In this document: positions 51,262 through 59,862 of the stretch, in pieces | Layout of the letters: each line of letters opens with the position of its first letter | Numbering within the stretch: position 1 is the stretch's first letter | DNA from: Streptomyces sp. IMTB 2501 | GTDB lineage: Bacteria > Actinomycetota > Actinomycetes > Streptomycetales > Streptomycetaceae | DNA length: 64,000 nucleotides | Reading direction: 5' to 3' | NCBI RefSeq assembly: GCF_001953885.1 | Contig: NZ_MQUS01000014.1 | Location: forward strand, 62,001 to 126,000 | The notes under the pieces: model-generated | The model's input: the letters and a program-made list of their open reading frames with translations, nothing else | The model's database searches: none | What the model was told of the DNA's origin: nothing | Made by a program: the position numbers and the translations under genes

Positions 51262-52194
51262 CTATGGCGATCCCGCGTAACCGCCGGAGGCGATTGCCGC
51301 AATGCCCTCCGGCCCCACCCGGCAGCACCCGCCGATCAACCGCGCCCCCGCCTCCCGCCACGCCTTGACCTGCCTGGGGCTGAACGTCGTACTCCCCGTC
51401 CAGGCGCGCGCCCCGGCGTCCCAGGTCTCCCCGCTGTTCGGATAGACCACGACCGGCTTGCCGGTGACCCTGGACGCGATCTCCACCGCGGTTGCCACGT
51501 CCTGTGGCGCACAGCAGTTCACGCCCACCGCGATCACCTCGTCCACGTCCGCGGCCAGGGCGAAGGCCTCCTCCAGGGGCTGCCCGGCGCGCGTGTACCG
51601 ACCGTCGACCGTATACGAGAGCCACGCCGGCACCCCCAGCCCACGCACCGCGCCGAGCAGCGCGGCGCCCTCGTCGGCGTCCGGCACCGTCTCCAGCGCG
51701 AGGACGTCCGGCGAGGCGGCAGCCAGCACCTCGATGCGCGGCCGGTGAAAACGCTCCAGCTCGGCCACGCTGAGCCCGTACCGGCCCCGGTACTCGGAGC
51801 CGTCCGCGAGCATCGCCCCGTACGGCCCGACCGAGGCCGCCACCCACAGCGGGCGGTCGATGCCCTCGTCGCCGGCCCGCCGCGCGGCCTCCCGCGCGAG
51901 TGCCACGCTCAGCGCGAGCAGCCGCGCCGCGTCCTCGTGCCCGATGCCGCGCCGTGCGAAGCCCTCGAAGGTGGCCTGGTAGCTGGCCGTGATGGCCACG
52001 TCCGCGCCCGCCCGGAAGTAGGCGAGATGCGCCTTCGTGATCGCTTCCGGCCGCTCGGCGAGCAGCCGCGCCGACCACAGCTCGTCGCTAAGGTCGTACC
52101 CGGCCGACTCCAGCTGGTTGGACATGCCGCCGTCGAGCACGACCGTCCTGGTGGCGAGGGCGTCGAGGAGGCTGGGGGAGGTGTTGCTGGTCAT
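51262..52194 (-). CDS. mmuM: Homocysteine S-methyltransferase MmuM
   Basis: A 310-residue cobalamin-independent methyltransferase using S-methylmethionine or SAM to methylate homocysteine. VVLDGGMSNQLESAGYDL starts the barrel; the zinc ligands are the Cys of VGVNCCAPQ near residue 225 and the CC pair in LIGGCCRVGPEGI near 290. This is the complete family length. The gene has no link with the surrounding pectin locus; it may simply sit there. The short leader (52200-52284) between it and the divergent GH43 remnant contains the repeated block GTGCGCCATC. Confidence 0.94.
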   Translation of the reverse strand: MTSNTSPSLLDALATRTVVLDGGMSNQLESAGYDLSDELWSARLLAERPEAITKAHLAYFRAGADVAITASYQATFEGFARRGIGHEDAARLLALSVALAREAARRAGDEGIDRPLWVAASVGPYGAMLADGSEYRGRYGLSVAELERFHRPRIEVLAAASPDVLALETVPDADEGAALLGAVRGLGVPAWLSYTVDGRYTRAGQPLEEAFALAADVDEVIAVGVNCCAPQDVATAVEIASRVTGKPVVVYPNSGETWDAGARAWTGSTTFSPRQVKAWREAGARLIGGCCRVGPEGIAAIASGGYAGSP

Positions 52195-52284
52195 GTCACG
52201 ACGCTAGTCGAAACGGGACGCCGGGCGGCGACACCGTGCGCCATCGTGCGCCATCGCGTGACATCGTGAAGGAGAGCGCGTGAG

Positions 52285-53192
52285 ATGAGACGCGTGTACG
52301 CCGTCCTGCTCGCCGTGTGCTGCGCCCTCGCCGCGGCCCTCGCGGCCGCCGGACCCGCTCAGGCGGCACCACAAACGATCGCGAACGGCACTCAGTTCAC
52401 GGACACTTCGGGCAACGCCGTACACGCACATGGCGGCGGTGTCATCAAGGTCGGCTCGTACTACTACTGGTTCGGCGAGGACCGGAACAGCGACAACACC
52501 TTCCGGTACGTGGACGCCTACCGCTCCACCGACCTGAAGATCTGGGAGTTCCGCGCCCACGTCCTGCCCCAGTCCTCCGCCGCCGAACTCGGCACCGCCT
52601 GCATCGAGCGGCCGAAGGTCATCCACAACGCCGCAACCGGCAAGTTCGTCGCGTGGCCCGCCAACAACAACTACGACCTGCACATCTACAAACTCACCGC
52701 CGACTGCACCGGCATCGACAGCCTGCTCGCCAACCCCTGGCCCGGACCAGCAGCAGTACGCCGCCGCCACCTCCCTCGCCGGCCCCTGGACCTCCTGGAC
52801 GAACGTCGGTGACTCCACCGCCTACGGCTCCCAGACCGCCTATGTCCTTCCCGTGCGGGGAAGTTCGGGTACCTCGTACCGGTACATGGGGGACCGCTGG
52901 GGCAACTCCTTCGGCGGTACGGTGAACGACTCCCGCTGTGTGTGGCTGCCGCTGGCCTTCCCCACCTCCACGTCGCTGTCCATGTCCTGGTACCCGGAGA
53001 TCACCGTCGACACCACCGCCGGCACCGTCACCGGTACCAGTGCCACGTACAACACGCTGATCGACCGGCACAGTTCCAAGTGCGCCGACGTGCCCGGCCA
53101 GTCCCTGTGCACCGGCGCCCGCCGACTCGGCCGCGATCATCACCTACGCCTGCAGCGGCGGCACGAACCAGCAGTGGACGCGCGGAACGTGA
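52285..53192 (+). pseudogene. Broken GH43 glycoside hydrolase with ricin-type domain
   Basis: ATG 52285 starts a signal peptide (VLLAVCCALAAALAAAGPAQ and AAP), then a GH43-like five-blade beta-propeller start: HAHGGGVIKVGSYYYWFGED, YRSTDLKIWEF, IERPKVIHN. The frame breaks at about 52746 and homology continues in another frame with QQQYAAATSLAGPWTSWTNV, VGDSTAYGSQTAYVLPV and YMGDRWGNSFGGTVNDSR. After 53118 it shifts again into a ricin-lectin fragment, SAAIITYACSGGTNQQWTRG, ending at TGA 53190-53192. At least two internal deletions removed catalytic segments. An ancestral secreted arabinan- or galactan-active enzyme is likely. Not functional now. Confidence 0.8.
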
Positions 53193-53199
53193 CAGTCGA

Positions 53200-54879
53200 T
53201 CAGGCCAGGAGATCGATCGCGTCGATCGCCGTTCCCGCGCTGAGATAGCCCGTCGTCCCCGAACCGCTCACCACGTCGATCTTCAGGACGTTGTACTGGC
53301 TGGTGTCCGTGAGCCAGGCACTGGCCGGGACGCCGTAGCTGAAGGTGTGGTTGTTGCCCCGGTAGGAGCCCACCGTGAGGGACCGGGTGTTCGGCTGGGT
53401 GGGTGTGGAGGGGACCGCCGAGGTCCAGGTGCCGTTGACGGTCACCTGCGGGCGGCCGTTGACGTAGGCCGTCGTCACGCCGATTCTCAGGATGTGCGCG
53501 GCGGCGGCCTGCGCGGCGGTGAGCTTGAAGTAGACGAGCAGGCCGCTGTTGACGTCCTTCCACAGATAGCAGGGGAAGGCGGAGGTCTCGGAACCGCTGC
53601 CGATCACCACGTTGCCGGTCCAGCTGGCGGCCCGTACGTCCGAGGGATGCGCGTACGTCATCAGGTCCGCGTTCTTGAAGCCGCTCGGCGTGCCGTTCCA
53701 GGTGCCGATCCGCCAGATCGCGCTCGCGTTGGACGGGTCGTTGGACGACGGGACGGTGATCGTGTCGAGCGTGGTCGTCGCGCCCGCGGACACGGTCGCC
53801 TGCGTGCTGTATACAGCCAACTCGCCTTTGTAGACCGTCAGCGTGTATACACCCGGCAGGATCCTGGACATCGAGAAATAGCCGTCGGAGGCGCGTGCCG
53901 TACTCCAGTACTGCGCTGCCGAGTTGGCCAGTGCGACCGTGTACGCGGACGCTGTGTCCCGTCCGGTGATGCCGACACCGGCGACCCGGCCACGCCCGCT
54001 GCCGGGGACGTAACCGGAGATGCCGAGCGAGTCGGCCCACGAGGTGGTCAGGGTGCCGTGGTACAGCGCGGACGACGGCGCCCCGCCGTCCGTGAAGGCG
54101 ATCACGTACGGGCCCTGCAGGCCGTACCGCTCGGACTCGGTCTGGTTCTCGCCGTAGTGGAGGATCTCGTACAGTCCGCCGCCGTCGGCGCTCTGGTGGC
54201 GCAGCAGGGAGCGGTAGAACGGGCCGCCGGAGGCCTTCTCGTGGTTGCTGCGGACGATCCACAGGCCGACGCCGTCGCTGGTCCAGCCGATGTAGTCGTA
54301 GTCGATGACCCGTCGCTTCGAGTAGTGCTTGGAGCGGGTCTGGCCGTCGGACTTCGCGAACACGTCGGAGGCCTCGACGGTGCTGGTGGTGTAGGTGTAG
54401 GAGTCCGGTTCGTCGTTGAGGAACAGGCCCGCCTTCACGCGCACGATGTACCGGGTCGCCGTGACCGAGGAGTCGGCCTTGTCGGTCCACAGGTAGATGT
54501 TGTTCTCGCCGCTGCGGGCCGCGTAGTAGTGCCGCAGGGTGCCGTGGGCGACGGAGACCAGGATGGTCGAGCCGGACTGGGCCAGGGTGACGGTGGAGGT
54601 GCCGAGCCCCGACTCGATCTGCGAGTTCTTGCCGCCGTAGCCCTGGTACTCGGTGCCCTTGTACACCAGCGAGGTCAGGTCGCCGTTGGTCTTGCTGACC
54701 TTGAATGCGAGGTTCGCGCCGGTGTCGACGACGTAGTTCGAGCCGTCGTCGCTCCAGCCGAAGCCTGCCGCCGCCGCGGAGCCGGCGAGCGGGCCGGCGA
54801 GGGCTGCCGCACCGGCGGCGGCAGCGGTGCCGAGGACGAAGGTACGGCGATCGACCGCGCGGTTCGGGGATCCGGACAT
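53200..54879 (-). CDS. Rhamnogalacturonan lyase (PL4 family), Tat-exported
   Basis: A 559-residue enzyme. The N-terminus RAVDRRTFVLGTAAAAGAAA is a twin-arginine signal ending near ALAGPLAGSAAAAGF, so it is exported folded. The body matches rhamnogalacturonate lyase B: FGWSDDGSNYVVDTGANLAF, RHYYAARSGENNIYLWTDKA, RRVIDYDYIGWTSDGVGLWI in the catalytic domain. A fibronectin-like middle domain (GYFSMSRILPGVYTLTVYKG) and a C-terminal jelly-roll (IWRIGTWNGTPSGF, then GNVVIGSGSETSAFPCYLWK) follow. It cleaves the galacturonate-rhamnose backbone of pectin by beta-elimination. ATG 54879 follows AAGGAGG at seven bases. It converges with the broken GH43 gene. Confidence 0.93.
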   Translation of the reverse strand: MSGSPNRAVDRRTFVLGTAAAAGAAALAGPLAGSAAAAGFGWSDDGSNYVVDTGANLAFKVSKTNGDLTSLVYKGTEYQGYGGKNSQIESGLGTSTVTLAQSGSTILVSVAHGTLRHYYAARSGENNIYLWTDKADSSVTATRYIVRVKAGLFLNDEPDSYTYTTSTVEASDVFAKSDGQTRSKHYSKRRVIDYDYIGWTSDGVGLWIVRSNHEKASGGPFYRSLLRHQSADGGGLYEILHYGENQTESERYGLQGPYVIAFTDGGAPSSALYHGTLTTSWADSLGISGYVPGSGRGRVAGVGITGRDTASAYTVALANSAAQYWSTARASDGYFSMSRILPGVYTLTVYKGELAVYSTQATVSAGATTTLDTITVPSSNDPSNASAIWRIGTWNGTPSGFKNADLMTYAHPSDVRAASWTGNVVIGSGSETSAFPCYLWKDVNSGLLVYFKLTAAQAAAAHILRIGVTTAYVNGRPQVTVNGTWTSAVPSTPTQPNTRSLTVGSYRGNNHTFSYGVPASAWLTDTSQYNVLKIDVVSGSGTTGYLSAGTAIDAIDLLA

Positions 54880-54946
54880 GGGGGTGCCTCCTTCGGGAGG
54901 TCCGGGGAGTGCGGGTGTCTGGCAGGGTGACAGTTGAATCGACTTC

Positions 54947-54962
54947 GCGAAAGGGCTTTCGC
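54947..54962. promoter_or_regulatory. LacI-type operator, site B
   Basis: GCGAAAGGGCTTTCGC has perfect seven-base arms GCGAAAG and CTTTCGC around GG. It lies 68 bases upstream of the lyase start in the 190-base divergent promoter region. Confidence 0.65.
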
Positions 54963-55004
54963 TGCTTGGGAGTTGATGGTCGTACGATTTTGCTTCGGGG
55001 GCTA

Positions 55005-55016
55005 GAAAGCGCTTGT
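55005..55016. promoter_or_regulatory. LacI-type operator, site C
   Basis: GAAAGCGCTTGT shares GAAAGCGCTT exactly with site A. It lies 10 bases before a -10-like TACGGT (55026-55031) for the acetylesterase gene. Confidence 0.6.
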
Positions 55017-55069
55017 CAAGAGCGATACGGTCCAGCCACCGGACCTTGCCGGCCGCCCGAGGAGGACGA

Positions 55070-56119
55070 GTGAGATGTTGCACCCCTGCGCGCGGCGCCG
55101 TACTGGCGGCGGTCACCCTGTGCGCGGACCTGACGGCGCCCCCCGCCCAGGCCCACGGCGGCCGGCCGCCCGGCATCGCGAACTGCACCGCCACCGCCTG
55201 CCACTTCGCCGTCCCTCCGGGCACGTACGACGTCACGGTCCGGCTCGGTGGCGCTGCGTCGTCCAGCACGAGCATCACGGGGGAGACCCGGCGCGCCCTG
55301 CTCCCGGAAACCGCGGTCCCGGCCGGCGAACGCCTCACGCGCAGCTTCACCGTGAACGTCCGCACCCCCGAGGGCGAGCCCACCGGCCCCGACGGAACCC
55401 CCGGCCTGGACCTCGCCCTCGGCGGCTCCGCCCCCGCCCTCGCCGATGTCCGGGTCACCCCCGCCCGGCACGCCCGCCAGATCATCCTGATCGGCGACTC
55501 CACCGTCTGCGACCAGCCCGCCGCCCCCTACTCCGGCTGGGGCCAGCAACTGCCGCAGTACCTGCGCAAGGGCCTGTCCGTCGCCAACTACGCCGACTCC
55601 GGCGAGAGTACGGTCACCTACCTCGCGAACCCCCTGCTCTGGGACACCGTCCAGCCGCTGATCCGCCCCGGCGACCTGGTCCTCGTCCAACTCGCCCACA
55701 ACGACAAGACCACCGACGAGGCCACGTACCGGGTCAACCTGGAGACCCTCGTCACGGGCATCCGGGACAGGGGCGGCGAACCGGTGCTCGTCACCCCGAT
55801 CGTCCGCCGCTGGTTCAACGCCGACGGCACCCTGAACAACGGCACGGCCCTGCTGGTCAACGGTCTCGGCGTCGACCTCCCGGCCGTCATCCGCTCCGTC
55901 GCGGTCGCCGAACACGTCCCCCTGGTCGACCTCACGGCGCAGACCAAGGCGCTGGTGGAGTCCCTCGGGCCGGAGCGCTCCAGGGCGATCTACCTCTACG
56001 ACGAGAAGCGCGACAACACGCACACCTCCGTGCACGGCGCCACCGTCTACGCGGGACTGGTCCGCGACGCACTTCTCGCCCTGCGTCTGGTGCCGGAGGG
56101 CGCCGTGCGGGTGGGATGA
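55070..56119 (+). CDS. Rhamnogalacturonan acetylesterase (SGNH, CE12 type), secreted
   Basis: A 349-residue secreted esterase. A short basic N-terminus and hydrophobic stretch GAVLAAVTLCADLTAPPAQA give the signal peptide. Residues about 30-125 form a small carbohydrate-binding-like beta domain; the SGNH domain begins IILIGDSTVCDQPAAPYSGW with the nucleophile Ser in GDST. LVQLAHNDK carries block III Asn, and HTSVHGATVYAGL near the end holds the catalytic His. It removes acetyl groups that shield rhamnogalacturonan from the lyase encoded divergently. GTG 55070 follows AGGAGG at four bases. The next gene starts at its stop. Confidence 0.9.
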   Translation: MRCCTPARGAVLAAVTLCADLTAPPAQAHGGRPPGIANCTATACHFAVPPGTYDVTVRLGGAASSSTSITGETRRALLPETAVPAGERLTRSFTVNVRTPEGEPTGPDGTPGLDLALGGSAPALADVRVTPARHARQIILIGDSTVCDQPAAPYSGWGQQLPQYLRKGLSVANYADSGESTVTYLANPLLWDTVQPLIRPGDLVLVQLAHNDKTTDEATYRVNLETLVTGIRDRGGEPVLVTPIVRRWFNADGTLNNGTALLVNGLGVDLPAVIRSVAVAEHVPLVDLTAQTKALVESLGPERSRAIYLYDEKRDNTHTSVHGATVYAGLVRDALLALRLVPEGAVRVG

Positions 56120-56184
56120 GTCCCTGGGGCGCCCCGACCGGAACCGGGGCGTCCCAGGCCCCGCCAGGAAGGACAGCCACCGCC

Positions 56185-57933
56185 GTGATCGAACTGCCCG
56201 CCGACGACCGTGCGTTGAGCCCGTACACCGGATACGGTCGCGCCCACTGGGAGGCCGCCGCCGACGCCCTGCTGGCCGCCGTCGAGCCCTACGCCACCCC
56301 CGACCGCGCCCTCTACCACCTCCCCGGCGACCATGTGAGCCAGTCCGGCCACCTCTCCGACGGCCTGGAGGGGTACGCCCGTACGCTGCTGCTGGCCGCC
56401 TTCCGCCGCGACGAGACCGCGCTCGGCCGCTACGCCGACGGCCTCACGACCGGCCCCGGCGGGGTCTGGCCGCGCATCGGGCGCCGCAGCCAGCCGCTCG
56501 TCGAGGCAGCGTCCGTCGCCCTCGCCCTGCGGCTGACCCGGCCGCTGCTGTGGGACCGGCTGGACGACCCGGTGCGGCAGCGCACCGCCGACTGGCTGGC
56601 GGACGCGCTCACCGCCGAACCCTGGCCGTGCAACTGGGAATTGTTCCCCGTCACCGTCGGCGGCTTCCTTGCGGAGATCGGTCACCGGCCGGAAGCGGCG
56701 CGCAAGGCGATCGACCGCGGCCTGGAACGGATCGAGGGCTGGTACCTCGGCGACGGCTGGTACACCGACGGCGACGGCCGGAAGTTCGACTACTACAACG
56801 GCTGGGCGATGCACTTGTACACAGTCGTCCACGCATGGCTGGCGGACGACAGTGAACTGCTTTCTGTATACGGTCGACGGCTGTCGCGCCATCTCGCCGA
56901 CTACGCCCGCCTCTTCGGCGGCGACGGTGCCCCCCTCCACCAGGGCCGCTCCCTGACCTACCGCTTCGCGACGACCGCCCCGCTCTGGCTCGGCGCGCTG
57001 ATCGGCCAGACCCCCCTCGCCCCCGGTGAGACGCGGCGCCTGGCCTCCGGAGCGCTGCGGTACTTCCTGGACGGCGGCGCGGTCGACGAGCGCGGTCTGC
57101 TCCCGCTCGGCTGGCTCGGCCCCGACGAGTCACTTGCGCAGAACTACTCGGGCCCGGCCTCCCCGTACTGGGCCGGCAAAGGCTTCCTGGGCCTGCTGCT
57201 GCCTCCGGAGCACGAGGTGTGGACGGCGACCGAGGAACCGGGCCCGGCCGACCGCGCCGACGAGGTGCGGCCCATCGCCGTCCCCAACTGGCTGCTGCAG
57301 TCCACGCGTTCGGACGGACTCGTCCGGCTGCACAACCACGGCAGTGAGGACGTCCGCTACGACCCCTACTACACCCGGCTCGCCTACTCGACCGCGACCA
57401 CGCCCGACCCGGTGTCGTACGACAACAGTGTGATCGTCGGCGGCGATCCGAGCCGGACGGGGATCGAGCCGCTCGGCACGGGCGCCGGGTGGATCGCCTC
57501 CCGGCACAGCGTGCGCGACGGGATCACCGTCACCAGCCTCGTGCTCGCCGAGGGCGCGGTGGAGGTGCGGGCCCATCTCGTGGCCGGGGCCGCGCCCGGG
57601 ACACCGGTGCGGATCACGGGATGGGCGGCACCAGAGGGCACCCTTCGTGCCGAACTGCTCCCGGTGTCGGGGCTGTCGGAGGGCCTGGAGGGCCTGACCG
57701 GGGAGACCGGAGCGGGCGAGGCCACGCTGTTCGTGGCACTCGTCCGGCTGACCGGCGAGCCGGATCCCCGGCCGCTCGCGGACCTGGTGTCCGTGCGAAT
57801 GACGGAGGATCACAAGGTATGCGGGGATCGTGAGGTGAGCGTCCATTGGGCGTCCGGCGTGCAGAGGGTCTTCCGGTTCACGGTGTCAGACGGGCGATCC
57901 GCAGGCTCGTCGTGGACGGTGTCGTGCCGGTGA
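56185..57933 (+). CDS. DUF2264 family protein, probable pectin-fragment hydrolase
   Basis: A 582-residue cytoplasmic protein. The (alpha/alpha)6-like N-terminal domain includes GYGRAHWEAAADALLAAVEP, EPWPCNWELFPVTVGGFLAE, GWYLGDGWYTDGDGRKFDYY and WLGPDESLAQNYSGPASPYW; a beta-rich C-terminal domain begins near residue 400. This is the DUF2264 pattern; some members of that domain class belong to glycoside hydrolase families acting on uronic acids, from memory. Conserved Asp residues in YTDGDGRKFDYYNGW are likely catalytic. Start GTG 56185 (VIELPADDRAL) is preferred by homology; ATG 56116, overlapping the acetylesterase stop, would add 23 residues. Co-transcribed with the acetylesterase. Confidence 0.85.
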   Translation: MIELPADDRALSPYTGYGRAHWEAAADALLAAVEPYATPDRALYHLPGDHVSQSGHLSDGLEGYARTLLLAAFRRDETALGRYADGLTTGPGGVWPRIGRRSQPLVEAASVALALRLTRPLLWDRLDDPVRQRTADWLADALTAEPWPCNWELFPVTVGGFLAEIGHRPEAARKAIDRGLERIEGWYLGDGWYTDGDGRKFDYYNGWAMHLYTVVHAWLADDSELLSVYGRRLSRHLADYARLFGGDGAPLHQGRSLTYRFATTAPLWLGALIGQTPLAPGETRRLASGALRYFLDGGAVDERGLLPLGWLGPDESLAQNYSGPASPYWAGKGFLGLLLPPEHEVWTATEEPGPADRADEVRPIAVPNWLLQSTRSDGLVRLHNHGSEDVRYDPYYTRLAYSTATTPDPVSYDNSVIVGGDPSRTGIEPLGTGAGWIASRHSVRDGITVTSLVLAEGAVEVRAHLVAGAAPGTPVRITGWAAPEGTLRAELLPVSGLSEGLEGLTGETGAGEATLFVALVRLTGEPDPRPLADLVSVRMTEDHKVCGDREVSVHWASGVQRVFRFTVSDGRSAGSSWTVSCR

Positions 57934-58294
57934 GTTTGGTGGTCCAGGTCTGCCTGCCGCCGGTGTGGCGGACGATCGCGGCCGCCGTCTCCTTCCAGTT
58001 GTGGGCCCGGTCGCCGTCAACGGGGTGACATGGACACCGTCCGCCGCCGGTCAGGCGACCCGGAGCGAGGCGTTCGCGGCGGCGGCCGTGGCGGTGCGGT
58101 TCCACTCCCGGGCGTTGTTGTAACCGGCCGCGAGACGGCCGTGGTGGTGACGGTCAGGTCCGGAGCGCCGGCCGTGGCCGCGCCGCCGTGGCGTACCACG
58201 CGCCCGCGAGCAGTCCGGCGGCGAGCGCGCCGATCACGGGCTTGCGGGACGCGTGGACGCGGCGGTGACCTGAGGTGCGTGGTGCGTGAGTCAT
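57878..58294 (-). pseudogene. Broken secreted protein gene
   Basis: ATG 58294 encodes a basic signal peptide (HASRKPVIGALAAGLLAGAW), but the frame ends near 58154. Other frames continue with AAGYNNAREWNRTATAAANA and later DGDRAHNWKETAAAIVRHTG with TWTTKLTGTTPSTTSLRIAR, which stops at 57878 inside the 3' end of the DUF2264 gene. These pieces look like the start and the C-terminal carbohydrate-binding end of a larger secreted enzyme with its middle deleted. I cannot name the family. Its position suggests a lost member of the pectin locus. It accounts for the 469-base gap before 58403. Confidence 0.55.
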
Positions 58295-58390
58295 GCCCTG
58301 GGGCTGCCGTGGGTGCGGGAAAGGTTGCCGGAGCGGTTCCCGGTGTCCCGGTGGGTCCATCGTTCGGCGGGCGCCGAAGCATTCCGTGCC

Positions 58391-58396
58391 TAGCGT
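58391..58396 (+). promoter_or_regulatory. -10 box TAGCGT of a leaderless gene
   Basis: TAGCGT begins 12 bases before ATG 58403 with no ribosome site between. Confidence 0.5.
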
Positions 58397-58402
58397 GGCC
58401 GT

Positions 58403-59212
58403 ATGACCGCACAGCCCACCGTGACGACGTTCGCCGGACTCCACCACCGGCCCGGCGAGCCGCTGCTGCTGCCCAACGCCTGGGACCACGCCTCGGCGGC
58501 CGCGCTCGCCGCCCGGGGTTTCCCCGCGATCGGTACGACGAGTCTGGCCGTGGCGGCGGCCGTCGGCCTGCCCGACGGCGCGGGCGCGACCCGTGAACAG
58601 ACGCTGAGCCTCGCCCTTGCCCTCGGCTCGGAGCCGTATCTGCTCTCGGTCGACGCCGAGGACGGATTCAGCCGGGATCCCGGCGAAGTGGCGGAACTGG
58701 CCAGGGAGTTGTGGATCATGGGGGTGGCCGGGGTCAACCTGGAGGACGCCCTGGGGCCGAGTGGCCGGCTCGCGGCGAAGGTCGCCGCCGTGAAGGCCGC
58801 CGTACCCGGCCTGTTCGTCAACGCCCGCACCGACACGTACTGGTCCGGCGACGGCGACGAACGGGACACCCTGCGGCGGCTCGACGCCTACCAACAGGCC
58901 GGTGCGGACGGGGTGTTCGTACCCGGCCTGACCGACCCCGGGCGGATCGCGGCGCTGGTCAGGCACCTCGACGTTCCCCTCAACATCCTCTACTCGCCCG
59001 CCGGACCCACCGTCGCCCAGCTGGCCGGTCTCGGTGTGCGCCGTGTCAGCCTGGGCTCGCTGCTCTACCGGCGGGCGCTCGGCGCCGCCCTGGACGCGGT
59101 GGCCGACATCGCCGCCGGACGCACCCCGGACGGAACCACTCCCACCTACGCCGAGGTCCGCGCGCTGGAGCGCAACGTGTCGGTGAGCAGGTCCGCGAAC
59201 GCCTCCGGGTGA
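58403..59212 (+). CDS. Isocitrate lyase/PEP mutase family protein
   Basis: A 269-residue TIM-barrel enzyme of the PEP mutase group. LLLPNAWDHASAAALAARGF, GTTSLAVAAAVGLPDGAG, LLSVDAEDGFSRDP (metal-site Asp and Glu) and GVAGVNLEDALG are conserved. The catalytic KKCG motif of isocitrate lyase is absent, so this is a different member. Family reactions include cleavage or rearrangement of 2-oxo and phosphono acids and oxaloacetate hydrolysis; the substrate is unknown. The start is set by a leaderless promoter. The 3' end overlaps the convergent hydrolase gene by 67 bases. Confidence 0.9.
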   Translation: MTAQPTVTTFAGLHHRPGEPLLLPNAWDHASAAALAARGFPAIGTTSLAVAAAVGLPDGAGATREQTLSLALALGSEPYLLSVDAEDGFSRDPGEVAELARELWIMGVAGVNLEDALGPSGRLAAKVAAVKAAVPGLFVNARTDTYWSGDGDERDTLRRLDAYQQAGADGVFVPGLTDPGRIAALVRHLDVPLNILYSPAGPTVAQLAGLGVRRVSLGSLLYRRALGAALDAVADIAAGRTPDGTTPTYAEVRALERNVSVSRSANASG

Positions 59213-59862
59213 TCCACCGTGCCCAGGTGTCCGCCCGGGAACTCCACGAACGCACCGCCCAGCCGCTCGGCGAGCGACGCGGCGGTCCGGTGCAGCACCT
59301 GGCCGCGCGAGCCGACGCCGGAGGCGAGCGTGAGCCCGCCCGGCGGAGCGGTGAAGGACGGCAGATGGGAGGTGAACGGGCCCAGCACACGCGCCAGGAA
59401 CACCCCGAACGGGGTGGCCCCTTCGCCTTCCGCGGGCGAGCGCCCGTGCCCCTCCAACTGCCCGATCAGCTCGGCCCGTTGCCGCGCCCCGTCCGGCAGC
59501 ACCGTCACGCACGGCGGTTCGTGCGCGACCACGTGCGCCAGCCGCCCGGGGTGCCGGGCGAGCAGGTCCAGGGCGGCGATCCCACCTGAGCTGGTCCCGA
59601 GCACGTACCCGGTCCCGCCCGCCGGAAGCACCGCCTCCAGCACCCGGTGCGCGCCCTCGCTCCAGTCCGCCACCCGCTGCTCGGGTACCGGAAGGCCGAG
59701 CCGGCCGTGGGCGAGCCCGAGCGGGTCGTACGTCACCACGGTGAACCGCGCGGCCAGCCGCTCGGTCAGCGGCCCCAGCCCCATCGGATGCCCGGCCCCG
59801 CCCGGCATCACCAGCAGCACGGGACCGCTGCCCGAGACGTCGTAGTGAAGCTGCTCAGTCAT
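59146..59862 (-). CDS. Alpha/beta hydrolase
   Basis: A 238-residue hydrolase. LHYDVSGSGPVLLVMPGGAG at the N-terminus carries the oxyanion strand, the nucleophile elbow is GTSSGGIAALDLL near residue 92, and the catalytic His is in FVEFPGGHLGTVDHPEAFAD near the end. Substrate unknown; esters or lactones are typical. ATG 59862 overlaps the TetR stop by four bases, so the pair is a translationally coupled operon and the hydrolase is the obvious regulatory partner of that TetR. Confidence 0.9.
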   Translation of the reverse strand: MTEQLHYDVSGSGPVLLVMPGGAGHPMGLGPLTERLAARFTVVTYDPLGLAHGRLGLPVPEQRVADWSEGAHRVLEAVLPAGGTGYVLGTSSGGIAALDLLARHPGRLAHVVAHEPPCVTVLPDGARQRAELIGQLEGHGRSPAEGEGATPFGVFLARVLGPFTSHLPSFTAPPGGLTLASGVGSRGQVLHRTAASLAERLGGAFVEFPGGHLGTVDHPEAFADLLTDTLRSSARTSA

